Origin: Mobilibacterium timonense
Lineage (GTDB): Bacteria; Bacillota; Clostridia; Peptostreptococcales; Anaerovoracaceae
Direction: 5' to 3'
DNA: 64,000 bases
NCBI RefSeq assembly: GCF_900155555.1
Contig: NZ_FUHN01000008.1
Span: 628,117-692,116 of the forward strand
In this document: positions 26,595 through 35,899 of the stretch, piece after piece
Layout of the letters: each line of letters starts with the position of its first letter
How positions within the stretch are numbered: the first letter of the stretch is position 1
The notes under the pieces: model-generated
What the model was told of the DNA's origin: nothing
What the model saw: only the letters and a program-made list of their open reading frames with translations
Databases searched by the model: none
Translations under genes and position numbers: made by a program

Positions 26595-28253
26595 ATGGAG
26601 ATCCAGCTGAGCCTTGGAGCAGGCCGCCCATACGAGAACTTTTCCGCAGATGAGGGGGCATCTGCAGAGATGATTTTGAACGATGTGCGGGACAAGGTGG
26701 AATATTCTGTATATGCAGCTCTGGTAAATAATCAGGTCAGAGCTCTGACTGAAGAGTTGAAGGCGGGAGACCGTCTGCAGTTTCTGGACATACGCTCAAA
26801 ACAGGCTTTTCTGATGTACCAGAACAGCCTGGTGATGCTTTTCCTGGCGTCCGCCAAGGACGTGATCGGGGACCAGCACGTTGAGGTGAGGATGTCACTG
26901 AACCAGGGACTGTACATAGAGGTGACCTCCTGTGCCGTCGACGAGGACCAGACGGCGATGATCGGAGTGCGCATGGAGGAGCTCATAGACCAGGACCTGC
27001 CGTTCGAACTCAGGAAGTATTCAAAAAAGGAAGGACGGAAGCTCCTTGTGGAGGAGGGGCTGGACGAGACTTCTCGGGTCTTCGACAAGTTCCGGGACTC
27101 CGACGAAGTGCGGATATACTGCCTCAACGGATACAGCGACTTTTTCTTCACAGACCTGGTGCCTTCCACGGCATATCTCAGGCATTTTGAAGTGATGAAA
27201 TACAGGGAGGGGATACTCCTTAGATACGCGCAGCCGGAGAAGCCTGACGAGATACCTGCATACAAGGACGAGTACCTGATGTACAGGGCCTTCAAGGAGC
27301 AGAGCGACTGGAACGAGCTTCTGGGCGTTAAGTACGTGGCAGATCTCAACGAAAAGATAAGGGCCGGAAAGTCCTTTGACATGATCCAGATGAGCGAGGC
27401 GCTCCACGACCAGAAGATCGTGGAGATAGCCCGGATGATCACCAGCCTCCACAAGAGGGTGGTCCTGATCCTGGGGCCTTCATCGTCCGGAAAGACAACT
27501 TTTGCCAGAAGGCTCATCGTTCACCTGAAGGTACAGGGACTTGATCCTCTCTATGTGGGCACGGACGACTACTTCAAGGAAAGGGAAGACTGCCCTGTGG
27601 ACGAGAACGGGGAGCGCGACTACGAGGGGCTGGACGCTCTTGATCTGGAGCTCTTCAACAGGCAGATGAAGGATCTGCTGGCGGGGAAAAAGGTGGACAT
27701 GCCCGTGTTCAACTTCATCACCGGACACAAGGAGTACGGGAGCCGGATCACCAGGATCACCCAGGATCAGCCGATCATAATAGAAGGCATACATTCCTTC
27801 GACAGAGAGCTCACCCAGGACATAGCGGACTACAGCAAGTTCAGGATATACATCAGCCCGCTGATCCACATCAACCTTAACGCCCACAACAGGATCCCGA
27901 CCACGGACACCAGGATAATCCGGAGGCTTATAAGAGACAGCAGGACCAGAGGCTCCGACGCGGCGGACACCCTGAAACGGTGGTCCCAGGTCCACTCGGG
28001 AGAGAACCAGAACATATTCCCTCAGGCCGGGGAGGCGGACACCTTCTTCAATTCCGTCCACGTTTACGAGCTGGCGGTAATGAAGAAGTACGCGGTCCCT
28101 CTTCTGGAAAAAGTGGGTCCGGATGAGCCGGAGTATCCCGAGGCGTCCAGGCTTCTGCGGCTTTTCGAGTTCGTGGAGTCCATGGACGGGGATCAGCTCA
28201 TAGCAAATACTTCTATAATAAGAGAATTTATCGGCGGCGGGGTCTTCGCGTAG
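26595..28253 (+). CDS. nucleoside (uridine) kinase with TGS-like and tRNA-synthetase-editing-like N-terminus
   Basis: 552 residues. The N-terminal part resembles the TGS and second-additional domains of threonyl-tRNA synthetase (residues about 1-200). The C-terminal half is a uridine-kinase P-loop domain with GPSSSGKTTFARRL at about residue 294 and TDDYFKERED. The fusion is common in Clostridia and annotated as nucleoside kinase; the role of the synthetase-like half is unknown. ATG with GTGAAAGGA upstream. The next gene is mtaB, 46 bases on. Confidence 0.85.
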   Translation: MEIQLSLGAGRPYENFSADEGASAEMILNDVRDKVEYSVYAALVNNQVRALTEELKAGDRLQFLDIRSKQAFLMYQNSLVMLFLASAKDVIGDQHVEVRMSLNQGLYIEVTSCAVDEDQTAMIGVRMEELIDQDLPFELRKYSKKEGRKLLVEEGLDETSRVFDKFRDSDEVRIYCLNGYSDFFFTDLVPSTAYLRHFEVMKYREGILLRYAQPEKPDEIPAYKDEYLMYRAFKEQSDWNELLGVKYVADLNEKIRAGKSFDMIQMSEALHDQKIVEIARMITSLHKRVVLILGPSSSGKTTFARRLIVHLKVQGLDPLYVGTDDYFKEREDCPVDENGERDYEGLDALDLELFNRQMKDLLAGKKVDMPVFNFITGHKEYGSRITRITQDQPIIIEGIHSFDRELTQDIADYSKFRIYISPLIHINLNAHNRIPTTDTRIIRRLIRDSRTRGSDAADTLKRWSQVHSGENQNIFPQAGEADTFFNSVHVYELAVMKKYAVPLLEKVGPDEPEYPEASRLLRLFEFVESMDGDQLIANTSIIREFIGGGVFA

Positions 28254-28299
28254 CTTCTCCGCCGTGGATACAAGCAGGATATCAGACGGAGAGGTGTAT

Positions 28300-29724
28300 A
28301 TGAAAGCAGCGTTCCACACTTTGGGTTGCAAGGTGAACCAGTATGAGACAGAAGCGATAAAGGAAGAGTTTGCAGCCCGTGGCGCAGAGATAGTAGGTGA
28401 GGACGACTGGGCGGACGTGTATGTGATAAACACCTGTACGGTCACAAACATGGCGGACAGGAAATCCAGGCAGTACATCCGGCGGATGAAAAAACTCAAC
28501 CCTCAGGGACTCATGGTGGTCACGGGATGCTACGCACAGGTGGGCGCCGAGGACCTGGAAAAGATGCCAGACGTGGATATGATCGTGGGGAACAACCTCA
28601 AGTCTCAGATCTGTCAAATGGTATTTCAGGAGCTTGGGAGAAAACAGTCACATGCAAACGAGGAGAAATGCGGAGATCCTTACGACACAGATGCGGAAAA
28701 TCCGCAAACTGATATCGAAAAAATTGGAAAAATTGAAGACATCCTTGGGTACAGTGAGCTCAGCTCATACGAGGACATGGGGATCGTAACATCCGGGGAA
28801 TCCCACATGTCCCGTGCCTACATCAAGGTCCAGGAAGGGTGCGACAGGTTCTGTTCCTATTGCCTCATTCCATATGCAAGGGGCGGAATCAGGAGCCGGT
28901 CTGTCCGGTCCATCGTACAGGAGGCGGAAGAGCTTCTGTCCAGAGGGTACAGAGAGCTGGTGCTCACGGGTATAAACACGGCTCTCTACGCCATGGAAGA
29001 TGGGTTTGAGTTTGACAGACGGGCAGACGAGCAGGACCTTTCCGGGATAGAGATAGCCATCAAGAGGGTGAACGAGCTTCCGGGAGATTTCCGGATAAGG
29101 CTGAGCTCCCTGGAGCCGAACGTGGTGGACAAGGAGCACGTGGAGCGGCTCCTCCGATATGAGAAGCTGTGCCATCATCTCCATCTGGCCCTCCAGGCCG
29201 GGAGCGACCACGTGCTCGGTCTGATGAACAGGAACTATACCAGAGAAGAATATCTGGAGATCGTCCGCGCCCTTAGAGAGAAAGATCCGCTCTTCGGCAT
29301 CACCACAGATATCATCGCAGGGTTCCCGGGAGAGACGGAAGAGGATTTTCAGGATACGCTTGACGCGGTAGATCAGGCAGGCTTCGGAAGGGTCCATGCA
29401 TTCAAGTACTCACCGAGGAAGGGCACCCGGGCCTACGCTGCGGGAGACACAGTGGACGGCAACGAAAAGAACCGCCGTGCCCGCCTTCTGGAAGAGGCAG
29501 GAGAAGAATCTGCCCGGGCTTTTTTCCGGAAAAACCTAGGCACCACCGCGAGAGTCCTCGTGGAGACCGTGGAAGACGGCACGGGAGAAGGGTACACTGA
29601 AAACTATATCAGGGTCCGCTTCAAGGCTGACGCGAACACCCGGCAGGGTGAGTTTCAGAATGTCAGGCTTGTGGGAATATATGATGAGGGATGCCTGGGA
29701 GAGGCAGCTCAAGAAGGGAGGTAG
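28300..29724 (+). CDS. mtaB: tRNA t6A37 methylthiotransferase MtaB
   Basis: Radical SAM enzyme converting t6A37 to ms2t6A37 in ANN-decoding tRNAs. 474 residues from ATG 28300 (MKAAFHTLGCKVNQYETEAI) with GGAGAGG upstream; a GTG at 28264 has weaker support. The N-terminal UPF0004 domain supplies three cysteines (LGCKVN, NTCTVT, TGCYAQ); the radical SAM motif is CDRFCSYC at about residue 180; a TRAM-like C-terminus follows. Together with tcdA at 36.6 kb, two t6A-tailoring enzymes lie in the window. Confidence 0.93.
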   Translation: MKAAFHTLGCKVNQYETEAIKEEFAARGAEIVGEDDWADVYVINTCTVTNMADRKSRQYIRRMKKLNPQGLMVVTGCYAQVGAEDLEKMPDVDMIVGNNLKSQICQMVFQELGRKQSHANEEKCGDPYDTDAENPQTDIEKIGKIEDILGYSELSSYEDMGIVTSGESHMSRAYIKVQEGCDRFCSYCLIPYARGGIRSRSVRSIVQEAEELLSRGYRELVLTGINTALYAMEDGFEFDRRADEQDLSGIEIAIKRVNELPGDFRIRLSSLEPNVVDKEHVERLLRYEKLCHHLHLALQAGSDHVLGLMNRNYTREEYLEIVRALREKDPLFGITTDIIAGFPGETEEDFQDTLDAVDQAGFGRVHAFKYSPRKGTRAYAAGDTVDGNEKNRRARLLEEAGEESARAFFRKNLGTTARVLVETVEDGTGEGYTENYIRVRFKADANTRQGEFQNVRLVGIYDEGCLGEAAQEGR

Positions 29725-29727
29725 CAA

Positions 29728-30069
29728 ATGGACGACTGCATTTTCTGCAAACTGGCCAACGGGGAGATCCCGACGGAGATGGTCTACCAGGATGACAGGA
29801 TCGCCTGCTTCAAGGATGCCAGTCCGCAGGCACCGGTGCATGTACTCATGGTGCCGAAGAGGCACATCGCCTCGCTGGATGACCTGACGCCCGAGGACGA
29901 GGAGCTGATGGGATACATGATGCTGAAGATCAAGGATATCGCCAGCTCACTGGGCCTGGAGAACGGATACAGGGCGGTCATCAACTGCGGCGAGGACGGC
30001 CAGCAGACGGTGAAGCACCTGCACATCCATATCCTCGGCAAGAGGAAACTCACCTGGCCACCAGGCTAG
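29728..30069 (+). CDS. HIT family nucleotide-binding hydrolase
   Basis: Histidine-triad protein of 113 residues, HINT-like, hydrolysing nucleoside phosphoramidates or related adenylates. The N-terminus MDDCIFCKLANGEIPTEMVY has the zinc-type CxxC, and the triad HLHIHILG is near the C-terminus. Starts three bases after the mtaB stop, so co-translated with it. A terminator follows. Confidence 0.93.
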   Translation: MDDCIFCKLANGEIPTEMVYQDDRIACFKDASPQAPVHVLMVPKRHIASLDDLTPEDEELMGYMMLKIKDIASSLGLENGYRAVINCGEDGQQTVKHLHIHILGKRKLTWPPG

Positions 30070-30100
30070 AGGTATGGATGACAATAGATCGAATAAACAT

Positions 30101-30137
30101 AAACCGGGCCAGGTGATGAACCCTGTGGCCCGGTTTT
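30101..30137 (+). terminator. terminator after the mtaB-HIT operon
   Basis: AAACCGGGCCA (30101-30111) pairs with TGGCCCGGTTT (30126-30136) around a 14-base loop, followed by TTTTAAT. It could also work for the convergent tetR transcript. Confidence 0.8.
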
Positions 30138-30176
30138 AATATTGTGTTTTAATACCGCTATAGTTCAGATGGTAGA

Positions 30177-30806
30177 TCAGTACTTGAGATATGCTCCAAG
30201 TCCGCCCAGTTTAGTGAAGTTGATCATTATGATAAGGTCTTTCAGAGAAATCCGTTCGGATTCCTGTTTAAGACACCAGTTGATGACTGGTTCAATATAG
30301 GTTCCTGCAACATTGGCAGCGATGTGCGCAGTGATATCGTCATCAGGCAGGTTTTCTGAAAACAGCAGATAATCAAGGATTTTCTGCGTTATGCATCGAA
30401 TCAGTTTTTTTTGAAAATAAGGGTCGGTGTTTTCGCTAAGGATAACTGAATGCATGTACTTGGGATCATTGTGAAAGTAATCGATGATCTGGATCGTAAA
30501 AGTAAACAGATTTTCATGAGGAAGGGCATTAAGGCTTTCGTTAAACTTTTCCTCGTATTTAGAAATAAACTCATGTGAAAGCTCAGTGATGCTGAAATTC
30601 GAAATATCGTTGATGATATCTTTTTCGATTTCATCGATCATTTCGTAAATACTGCTGTAATAAACATAAAAAGTATTTCGTGAAACGTCTGCCAGGCGAG
30701 TCAGATCTTTGATCCGAATTTCGTCATAGCGGCGTGCTTCAAGCATTTTTGCATAAGTGTGCTTGAGAAGGAGTTTTGTCCTTTCTGATTTTTTCTTTTG
30801 ATCCAT
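30177..30806 (-). CDS. TetR family transcriptional regulator
   Basis: About 209 residues from ATG 30806. The N-terminal helix-turn-helix is typical: RYDEIRIKDLTRLADVSRNTFYVYYSS. The C-terminal ligand domain is of the TetR_C_7-like type often found in Firmicutes. An alternative TTG start at 30821 has a stronger AAGGAGAG site. An extended -10 box TGCTATAAT reads on the - strand at 30847-30855. Divergent from the flavoprotein gene, with a 48-bp palindrome between, so it is the likely local repressor. Base composition is more AT-rich than the window. Confidence 0.85.
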   Translation of the reverse strand: MDQKKKSERTKLLLKHTYAKMLEARRYDEIRIKDLTRLADVSRNTFYVYYSSIYEMIDEIEKDIINDISNFSITELSHEFISKYEEKFNESLNALPHENLFTFTIQIIDYFHNDPKYMHSVILSENTDPYFQKKLIRCITQKILDYLLFSENLPDDDITAHIAANVAGTYIEPVINWCLKQESERISLKDLIIMINFTKLGGLGAYLKY

Positions 30807-30885
30807 CTTCCAGTCTCCCAATTTATTCTCTCCTTTTTACCGGGATATTATAGCACAATCGATGAAAAAGCCTGAGAGAATTTTA

Positions 30886-30933
30886 ACAAAACCGGTCATA
30901 GTGTTAAAGATTTAACACTATGACCGGTTTTGT
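30886..30933. promoter_or_regulatory. 48-bp near-perfect palindrome, probable TetR operator
   Basis: The arms at 30886-30908 and 30911-30933 are exact 23-bp inverted repeats separated by GA. The core reads GTGTTAAA-GA-TTTAACAC, flanked by CCGGTCATA and its complement. It lies between divergent tetR and the flavoprotein gene, 80-108 bases from each start codon. The length is enough for two regulator dimers. No T run follows, which argues against a terminator. Confidence 0.7.
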
Positions 30934-31040
30934 AATAGAAGGGTAACAGCATGAATGATATTGTTTTGACGATAAATTTACAATGTAGCGTTACAAATTG
31001 CAGAAAATGATTTGATTTATCAGTCAAAGGAGCTTGAGAA

Positions 31041-32999
31041 ATGAACAAATATTATCCAAACCTGTTTAGCCCGATAAGGATCAACGGTGTGAGATTCAAG
31101 AATAGAATAATTGCTGCACCGACTGGAATGATGGATCTTACCCCAGACGGAAGACTTACCGTGTTTGACGTAAACTATTATGAACTGAAAGCCATGGGAG
31201 GTGCCGCTGCAGTTACTCTTGGCGAGAGCATCACCGACACACAGACAGGGGAGTCTCATAACAGACAGATTCATCTGGATGACCCGGAATCCATGCCTGG
31301 ACTGACCCATGTGGCAATGGCGATCAAGCGTCACGGAGCCCTTGCGAATATAGAGCTTTCACATGGTGGAAAGTATGGTGGTTTGAACAGTATTGGCGGA
31401 GAGGGTACGGCGGACAGGACTTCGTATGGCCCAAGTGAAGAGGATCTTCCGACTGGTGAGCATGTATATGAAATGCCTGTGGAGTTGATACAGCATATAG
31501 TTAAGGCGTATGGAATCGCGGCTAAACGTGTAAAAGACTGTGGCTTTGACATGATAAACGTTCATGCAGGTCACGGTTGGCTTTTCAATCAGTTTCTCTC
31601 TCCTGTGCAGAACCACAGAACAGATGAATTTGGTGGCAGCCTGGAAAACAGGGCCCGTTTCCTGATGATGGCTCTTGACGAGTGCCGAAAAGCAGTAGGG
31701 CCAAGATTCCCAATCGAGGTTCGCATGAACGGAGATGACTTCATGAAGGGCGGTATGACCCTGGAAGACTATGTGGAACTGGCAAAACTGATCGAGGATA
31801 AAGTGGATCTGTTCAATATTTCCTGTGGATCCCACGAGGAGGATGGCCTGTTTGTAAGAACACACCCTCATATGTTCCTGAAACATGGATGTAATGTCTA
31901 TCTCGCTGCTGAGATAAAGAAGCATGTGAACAAGCCGGTAGCTGCAGTGGGAGCTATCAGCACCCCGGAGCTGGCTGAGGAGATCATTGCCTCTGGTCAG
32001 GCAGATATGGTGGAGATCGGCCGTGAACTGCTTGCTGATCCGTATTTCCCTAAAAAGTCCATGACAGGACATGCTGACGACATAACACCTTGCCAGAGAT
32101 GTTACCACTGCTTTGAAAATATCGTTCGGAGCACATCCGTTGAATGCGCAGTAAACCCTGTCATCGGGCATGAGCTGGATTGCAAATACTATGATCCTGC
32201 TCCAACAACGAGGAAAAAAGTTCTGATCGTGGGCGGAGGCATCGGTGGCATGGAGGCAGCTATCACTGCTGCCGGCAGAGGCCACGAAGTGATCCTCTGT
32301 GAGAAGAGCGATTCTCTTGGCGGAGCACTGAAGCTGGCCAAATATGTAGACTTCAAAGAGGCGCTTTACGAACTCGAGCAGGTATTCGAGAGAAGAGTCA
32401 GGAAAGCTGCTGTAGAGATCCGTTACAATACAGAAGTCACACCTGAGTATGTCATGGCAGAAGGACCGGACGTTCTCATTGTGGCTGTAGGAGCCGATCC
32501 GGTGATCCCTCATATTCCAGGCGTGGACAGGGACAACGTTATTCTTGGCGTTGATGCAGAAGCTGAGATAGATAAGATCGGAAAAAAGGTCGCTATCATC
32601 GGCGGCGGTCTGATCGGTTGTGAAACAGCAATAAATCTGGGAATGCAGAATCGTGATGTGACGATCATCGAAATGAGATCAGAACTTGCTCCAGAGGCAA
32701 ATATGTTCCACAAAATGGCTGTTCAGCCGATGGTGGAGAAATACACAACGGCCATGACAGGTGTTGCTGCAAAGGAATTCAATGAAAAGGGCGTAGTTGT
32801 AAAGAATGTGGAGACCGGGGAGGAGATCCTGGTAGAAGCAGATACCATCATTCTTTCTGTAGGACTTCGATCCAGGACAGAGGATGTGGAAAAATTTGAA
32901 GGACTGGTCGACGAGTATTACCCGATCGGAAACTGCGTAAAACCAGGGCAGGTCACGGGAGCGATACATGATGCGTATTTTGTGACCAGAGACCTGTAA
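31041..32999 (+). CDS. NADH:flavin oxidoreductase, old yellow enzyme / 2,4-dienoyl-CoA reductase type
   Basis: 652 residues in three parts: an FMN TIM-barrel (residues 1 to about 345) with the active-site stretch NVHAGHGWLFNQFLSP near 173; an iron-sulfur motif CQRCYHCFENIV at about 349 plus a further Cys in VECAVNP; and an FAD/NAD(P) domain from VLIVGGGIGGMEAA near 394. This is the layout of FadH, BaiCD/BaiH and enoate reductases that reduce alpha,beta-unsaturated substrates. The substrate is unknown; two MFS carriers downstream suggest an imported compound. AAAGGAG before the ATG. Likely controlled by the adjacent TetR. Confidence 0.88.
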   Translation: MNKYYPNLFSPIRINGVRFKNRIIAAPTGMMDLTPDGRLTVFDVNYYELKAMGGAAAVTLGESITDTQTGESHNRQIHLDDPESMPGLTHVAMAIKRHGALANIELSHGGKYGGLNSIGGEGTADRTSYGPSEEDLPTGEHVYEMPVELIQHIVKAYGIAAKRVKDCGFDMINVHAGHGWLFNQFLSPVQNHRTDEFGGSLENRARFLMMALDECRKAVGPRFPIEVRMNGDDFMKGGMTLEDYVELAKLIEDKVDLFNISCGSHEEDGLFVRTHPHMFLKHGCNVYLAAEIKKHVNKPVAAVGAISTPELAEEIIASGQADMVEIGRELLADPYFPKKSMTGHADDITPCQRCYHCFENIVRSTSVECAVNPVIGHELDCKYYDPAPTTRKKVLIVGGGIGGMEAAITAAGRGHEVILCEKSDSLGGALKLAKYVDFKEALYELEQVFERRVRKAAVEIRYNTEVTPEYVMAEGPDVLIVAVGADPVIPHIPGVDRDNVILGVDAEAEIDKIGKKVAIIGGGLIGCETAINLGMQNRDVTIIEMRSELAPEANMFHKMAVQPMVEKYTTAMTGVAAKEFNEKGVVVKNVETGEEILVEADTIILSVGLRSRTEDVEKFEGLVDEYYPIGNCVKPGQVTGAIHDAYFVTRDL

Positions 33000-33099
33000 G
33001 ATCAGAAATTCCTTTTGACAGACCGGAACCGCTATGCCTGGATAGAATATCGTCAGCAGGCGGTCCGGTTTGGATCTCTATTAATGGGAGGAAAGTGAG

Positions 33100-34266
33100 A
33101 TGAACGAAAAAAGCGGAGTTAAGTCTAAGGTAGTACTGCTCCTTGTGTCAGCACTCCTTCAGACGATAACATTGATCTCCATCATGTTGGCAGGAATACA
33201 GCAAACTTTTCCGGATAAATCAACTGCTACCGTACAGATGATCTATTCAATAGCCGTGGGCGGCGGTGTCGTCGGAACCCTTTTCGCAGGAAAAGCGGCT
33301 TCCTTCATGACGAAGAAGAAATATCTGCTCATCTGTCTGGCATTGAATCTTGTAGCGGGAGCGGTAGGATTCATATTCCACACTTCCTTTGTTATGCTGG
33401 CAGTAGCGTCGGCTCTTGTAGGTATCGGGACCGGATCGCTGCCGACGTTGACTGCAGCTATTATGGCTGAGTATTTTGAAGGCGAAGCAAGGGCGAAAAT
33501 ACTGAGTTATCAGGGCATAGCAGTTGCGTTAGGGGGTATTGTATTCTCTGCGCTGGCTGGTGTTTGTGCGAAGATCGGATGGTATGGGGTTTTCCTGATA
33601 TATTTCTCAAATGTTGTCATGTTTCTTCTGACACTGTTCCTTCTGCCGGACGGAGAACTGGAAATTGCGGACAGATCTGAAAAAGTATCCATCATGAACA
33701 AGCACATTCTGCTTCTCCTTGCAATGCTGGCATTCATGGCACTCGCATACAATACTTTCGGAAACAACATATCTTTCCTTGTAACAGAGCTGAAGCTTGG
33801 AGATACGAGCACAACAGGATTTATAACATCAGTTCTCATGGGAGGAATGATCGTGGGAAGTGTTGCAGAACCTTATTGCTACAGAGTCCTGAAGAAATTC
33901 ACATCGACCCTTGATATTACGCTGATGGCGTGCGGATTGCTGATTTGTGCGCTGGCACAGAATCTGGCGATGATCTACATTGGCTCAGCTGTGATCGGTG
34001 TTGGATTCGGAATGTATTCTCCATGCATCTATTCATTTATGCCTGAGTGGTCAAAGCCGGGAATGATAACCATGACAATGGCTATCTACGCTATCGTTGA
34101 TAAAGTCGTTACGATGCTGAATCCGGTGATTGTTACAAAGGCGGCAGCTATCATAGGAAATGGAGCACAGCCAAGATTTATGCTGGCTGTCGGAATAGCC
34201 GCAGTGGGCATCGTTATCTCCATTATCGGAATGAAGACCATCGGAAGTGATGAGGTGGTGAACTAG
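33100..34266 (+). CDS. MFS transporter
   Basis: 388 residues with about twelve membrane helices. The cytoplasmic loop FAGKAASFMTKKKYLL between helices two and three fits the major facilitator signature region. The N-terminus MNEKSGVKSKVVLLLVSALL enters the first helix. AT-rich like its neighbours. It follows the flavoprotein by 100 bases and precedes a GPH-type carrier by 15; probable uptake or export of the flavoenzyme's substrate or product, by context only. Confidence 0.85.
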   Translation: MNEKSGVKSKVVLLLVSALLQTITLISIMLAGIQQTFPDKSTATVQMIYSIAVGGGVVGTLFAGKAASFMTKKKYLLICLALNLVAGAVGFIFHTSFVMLAVASALVGIGTGSLPTLTAAIMAEYFEGEARAKILSYQGIAVALGGIVFSALAGVCAKIGWYGVFLIYFSNVVMFLLTLFLLPDGELEIADRSEKVSIMNKHILLLLAMLAFMALAYNTFGNNISFLVTELKLGDTSTTGFITSVLMGGMIVGSVAEPYCYRVLKKFTSTLDITLMACGLLICALAQNLAMIYIGSAVIGVGFGMYSPCIYSFMPEWSKPGMITMTMAIYAIVDKVVTMLNPVIVTKAAAIIGNGAQPRFMLAVGIAAVGIVISIIGMKTIGSDEVVN

Positions 34267-34281
34267 GAGATCACTGGTATC

Positions 34282-35634
34282 ATGAAACAAAGGCTGACCA
34301 ACACAGTAAAATTCATATACGGCACGGGAGATGTCGCCTCAAATCTCGTATGGACCACGGTAGGGTCATTTCTGACGATGTATTATACAGATGTGGCATT
34401 GATCAGTGCAGCAACTGTAGGTACGCTTATGCTCGTGAGCAGGATCCTTGACGGTATAACCGACCTGACGATGGGATGGATTATCGACAGGACCAGGAGC
34501 CGTTTCGGGAAGGCACGACCGTGGCTGATAGCCTCTGCTCCGGTGCTGTGTTTGCTTCTGGTAATGGTGTTTTCTGTACCATCGGGAGTTAAGATAAATG
34601 AAAAAGTAGTTTACGCGACTGTCACATATGTATTGATATGCGCTGTTGCCTATACCGCATCAAATCTTTCATATTCCATAATGTGTAATCTTATGACAAG
34701 GAATATTGAAGAGCGTAATCAGATGAATACTATAAGGTTCATAATGGCCTTCCTGACTCAGTTGTTTGTAAACAGTTATACAGTGATCTGGGTGGACAGG
34801 TTGGGCGGCGGCAGCGCTGGCTGGACAAGGCTTATGATCATATATGCTGCTGTAGCTATGGCCATTTTTGGACTTGTGTTCGTCTTCTGCAAAGAGGATC
34901 CTGAAATGCTCGATGAGCAGAATTCAGCTGAAAAGATGAAACTCCAGATCAAGGATATTCTACAGGGTCTGATGAATGGAAAACATTATATGATTCTGGC
35001 GCTTGGAATATATGTGTGCTTTTACATGCAGCTCATTCTGATGAACAGCTCCATGGTGTATTTCGCCAGGGATGTGCTTGGGAAGAAAGAAATGACCATA
35101 AGTTTGACGATGTTCATGCTCATTCCAAGTCTTCTGATGCTGCCTTTTGTTCCGAAACTTGCAAGGCGCTTCGGAGTCCACAGAACTTTGTCCTTAGGGT
35201 ATCTGTTCGGGATCATAGGTCCGGGAGTGGTGTGGTTCAGCAATGGTGACCTGCATCTAATATTTGCAGGACGTATTCTTTACGGGATCAACCAGGCACT
35301 GGTCGCTCCCCTGGTTCAGACCAAGGTATCTCAGATGGCAGATTATAACTGCATTATAAACAACGGTATGCCTCTGATCGGGGTGACAAATTCAGTCACG
35401 AGCTTCGGTGTAAAGATCGGAGTTGGTCTGGGAGGCGCCATGGTGGGCTGGCTGCTTCAGGTGGGTCAGTATCAGGCAACAGCGGCAGTACAGAATTCTT
35501 CGGCACTGGCAATGGAAAATGCGCTGTTTTCAATAATTCCGTGTGTGTTCGGAGTGCTTTGTTTCCTGTTGAATCTTGGCTGGGACATTGGAAAAGCTTT
35601 TGATCAGGCCAGAAGTGATCTTGAAATGAAATAG
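34282..35634 (+). CDS. GPH family (glycoside-pentoside-hexuronide:cation) symporter
   Basis: 450 residues, MFS superfamily. The N-terminus KFIYGTGDVASNLVWTTVGSFLTMYYTDV and DGITDLTMGWIIDRTRSRFGK are diagnostic of the GPH/MelB family. Such carriers take up sugars or glycosides, so a glycosylated plant or host compound is a possible substrate for the operon. Last gene of the AT-rich insert; a terminator lies at 35678-35707. Confidence 0.87.
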   Translation: MKQRLTNTVKFIYGTGDVASNLVWTTVGSFLTMYYTDVALISAATVGTLMLVSRILDGITDLTMGWIIDRTRSRFGKARPWLIASAPVLCLLLVMVFSVPSGVKINEKVVYATVTYVLICAVAYTASNLSYSIMCNLMTRNIEERNQMNTIRFIMAFLTQLFVNSYTVIWVDRLGGGSAGWTRLMIIYAAVAMAIFGLVFVFCKEDPEMLDEQNSAEKMKLQIKDILQGLMNGKHYMILALGIYVCFYMQLILMNSSMVYFARDVLGKKEMTISLTMFMLIPSLLMLPFVPKLARRFGVHRTLSLGYLFGIIGPGVVWFSNGDLHLIFAGRILYGINQALVAPLVQTKVSQMADYNCIINNGMPLIGVTNSVTSFGVKIGVGLGGAMVGWLLQVGQYQATAAVQNSSALAMENALFSIIPCVFGVLCFLLNLGWDIGKAFDQARSDLEMK

Positions 35635-35677
35635 AATATACATTTGATATAATCTCCCCCCTGCCACTGACATAGAA

Positions 35678-35707
35678 CGCTGCCCTTGCGATGGGCGGCG
35701 CTTTTTT
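35678..35707 (+). terminator. terminator after the GPH transporter
   Basis: CGCTGCCC (35678-35685) pairs with GGGCGGCG (35693-35700, one G-U pair), followed by C and six T. Confidence 0.8.
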
Positions 35708-35899
35708 GTGTCAGAAAAAATGTTATAAGAGGCGGATAAATCTTAATAATTGCGGCTTTCTGTGGTAAAATCCATGCTGTCGTGGAATGCATTTTCGCGG
35801 TTTTTGAAACATTTCGCGGGTGCTTCTGTAACATTTGCCGGGACCCCGGCAGAACGAAACGATTTTTTGCATGATACTTCTGTTGGAACAAGAGAATTA

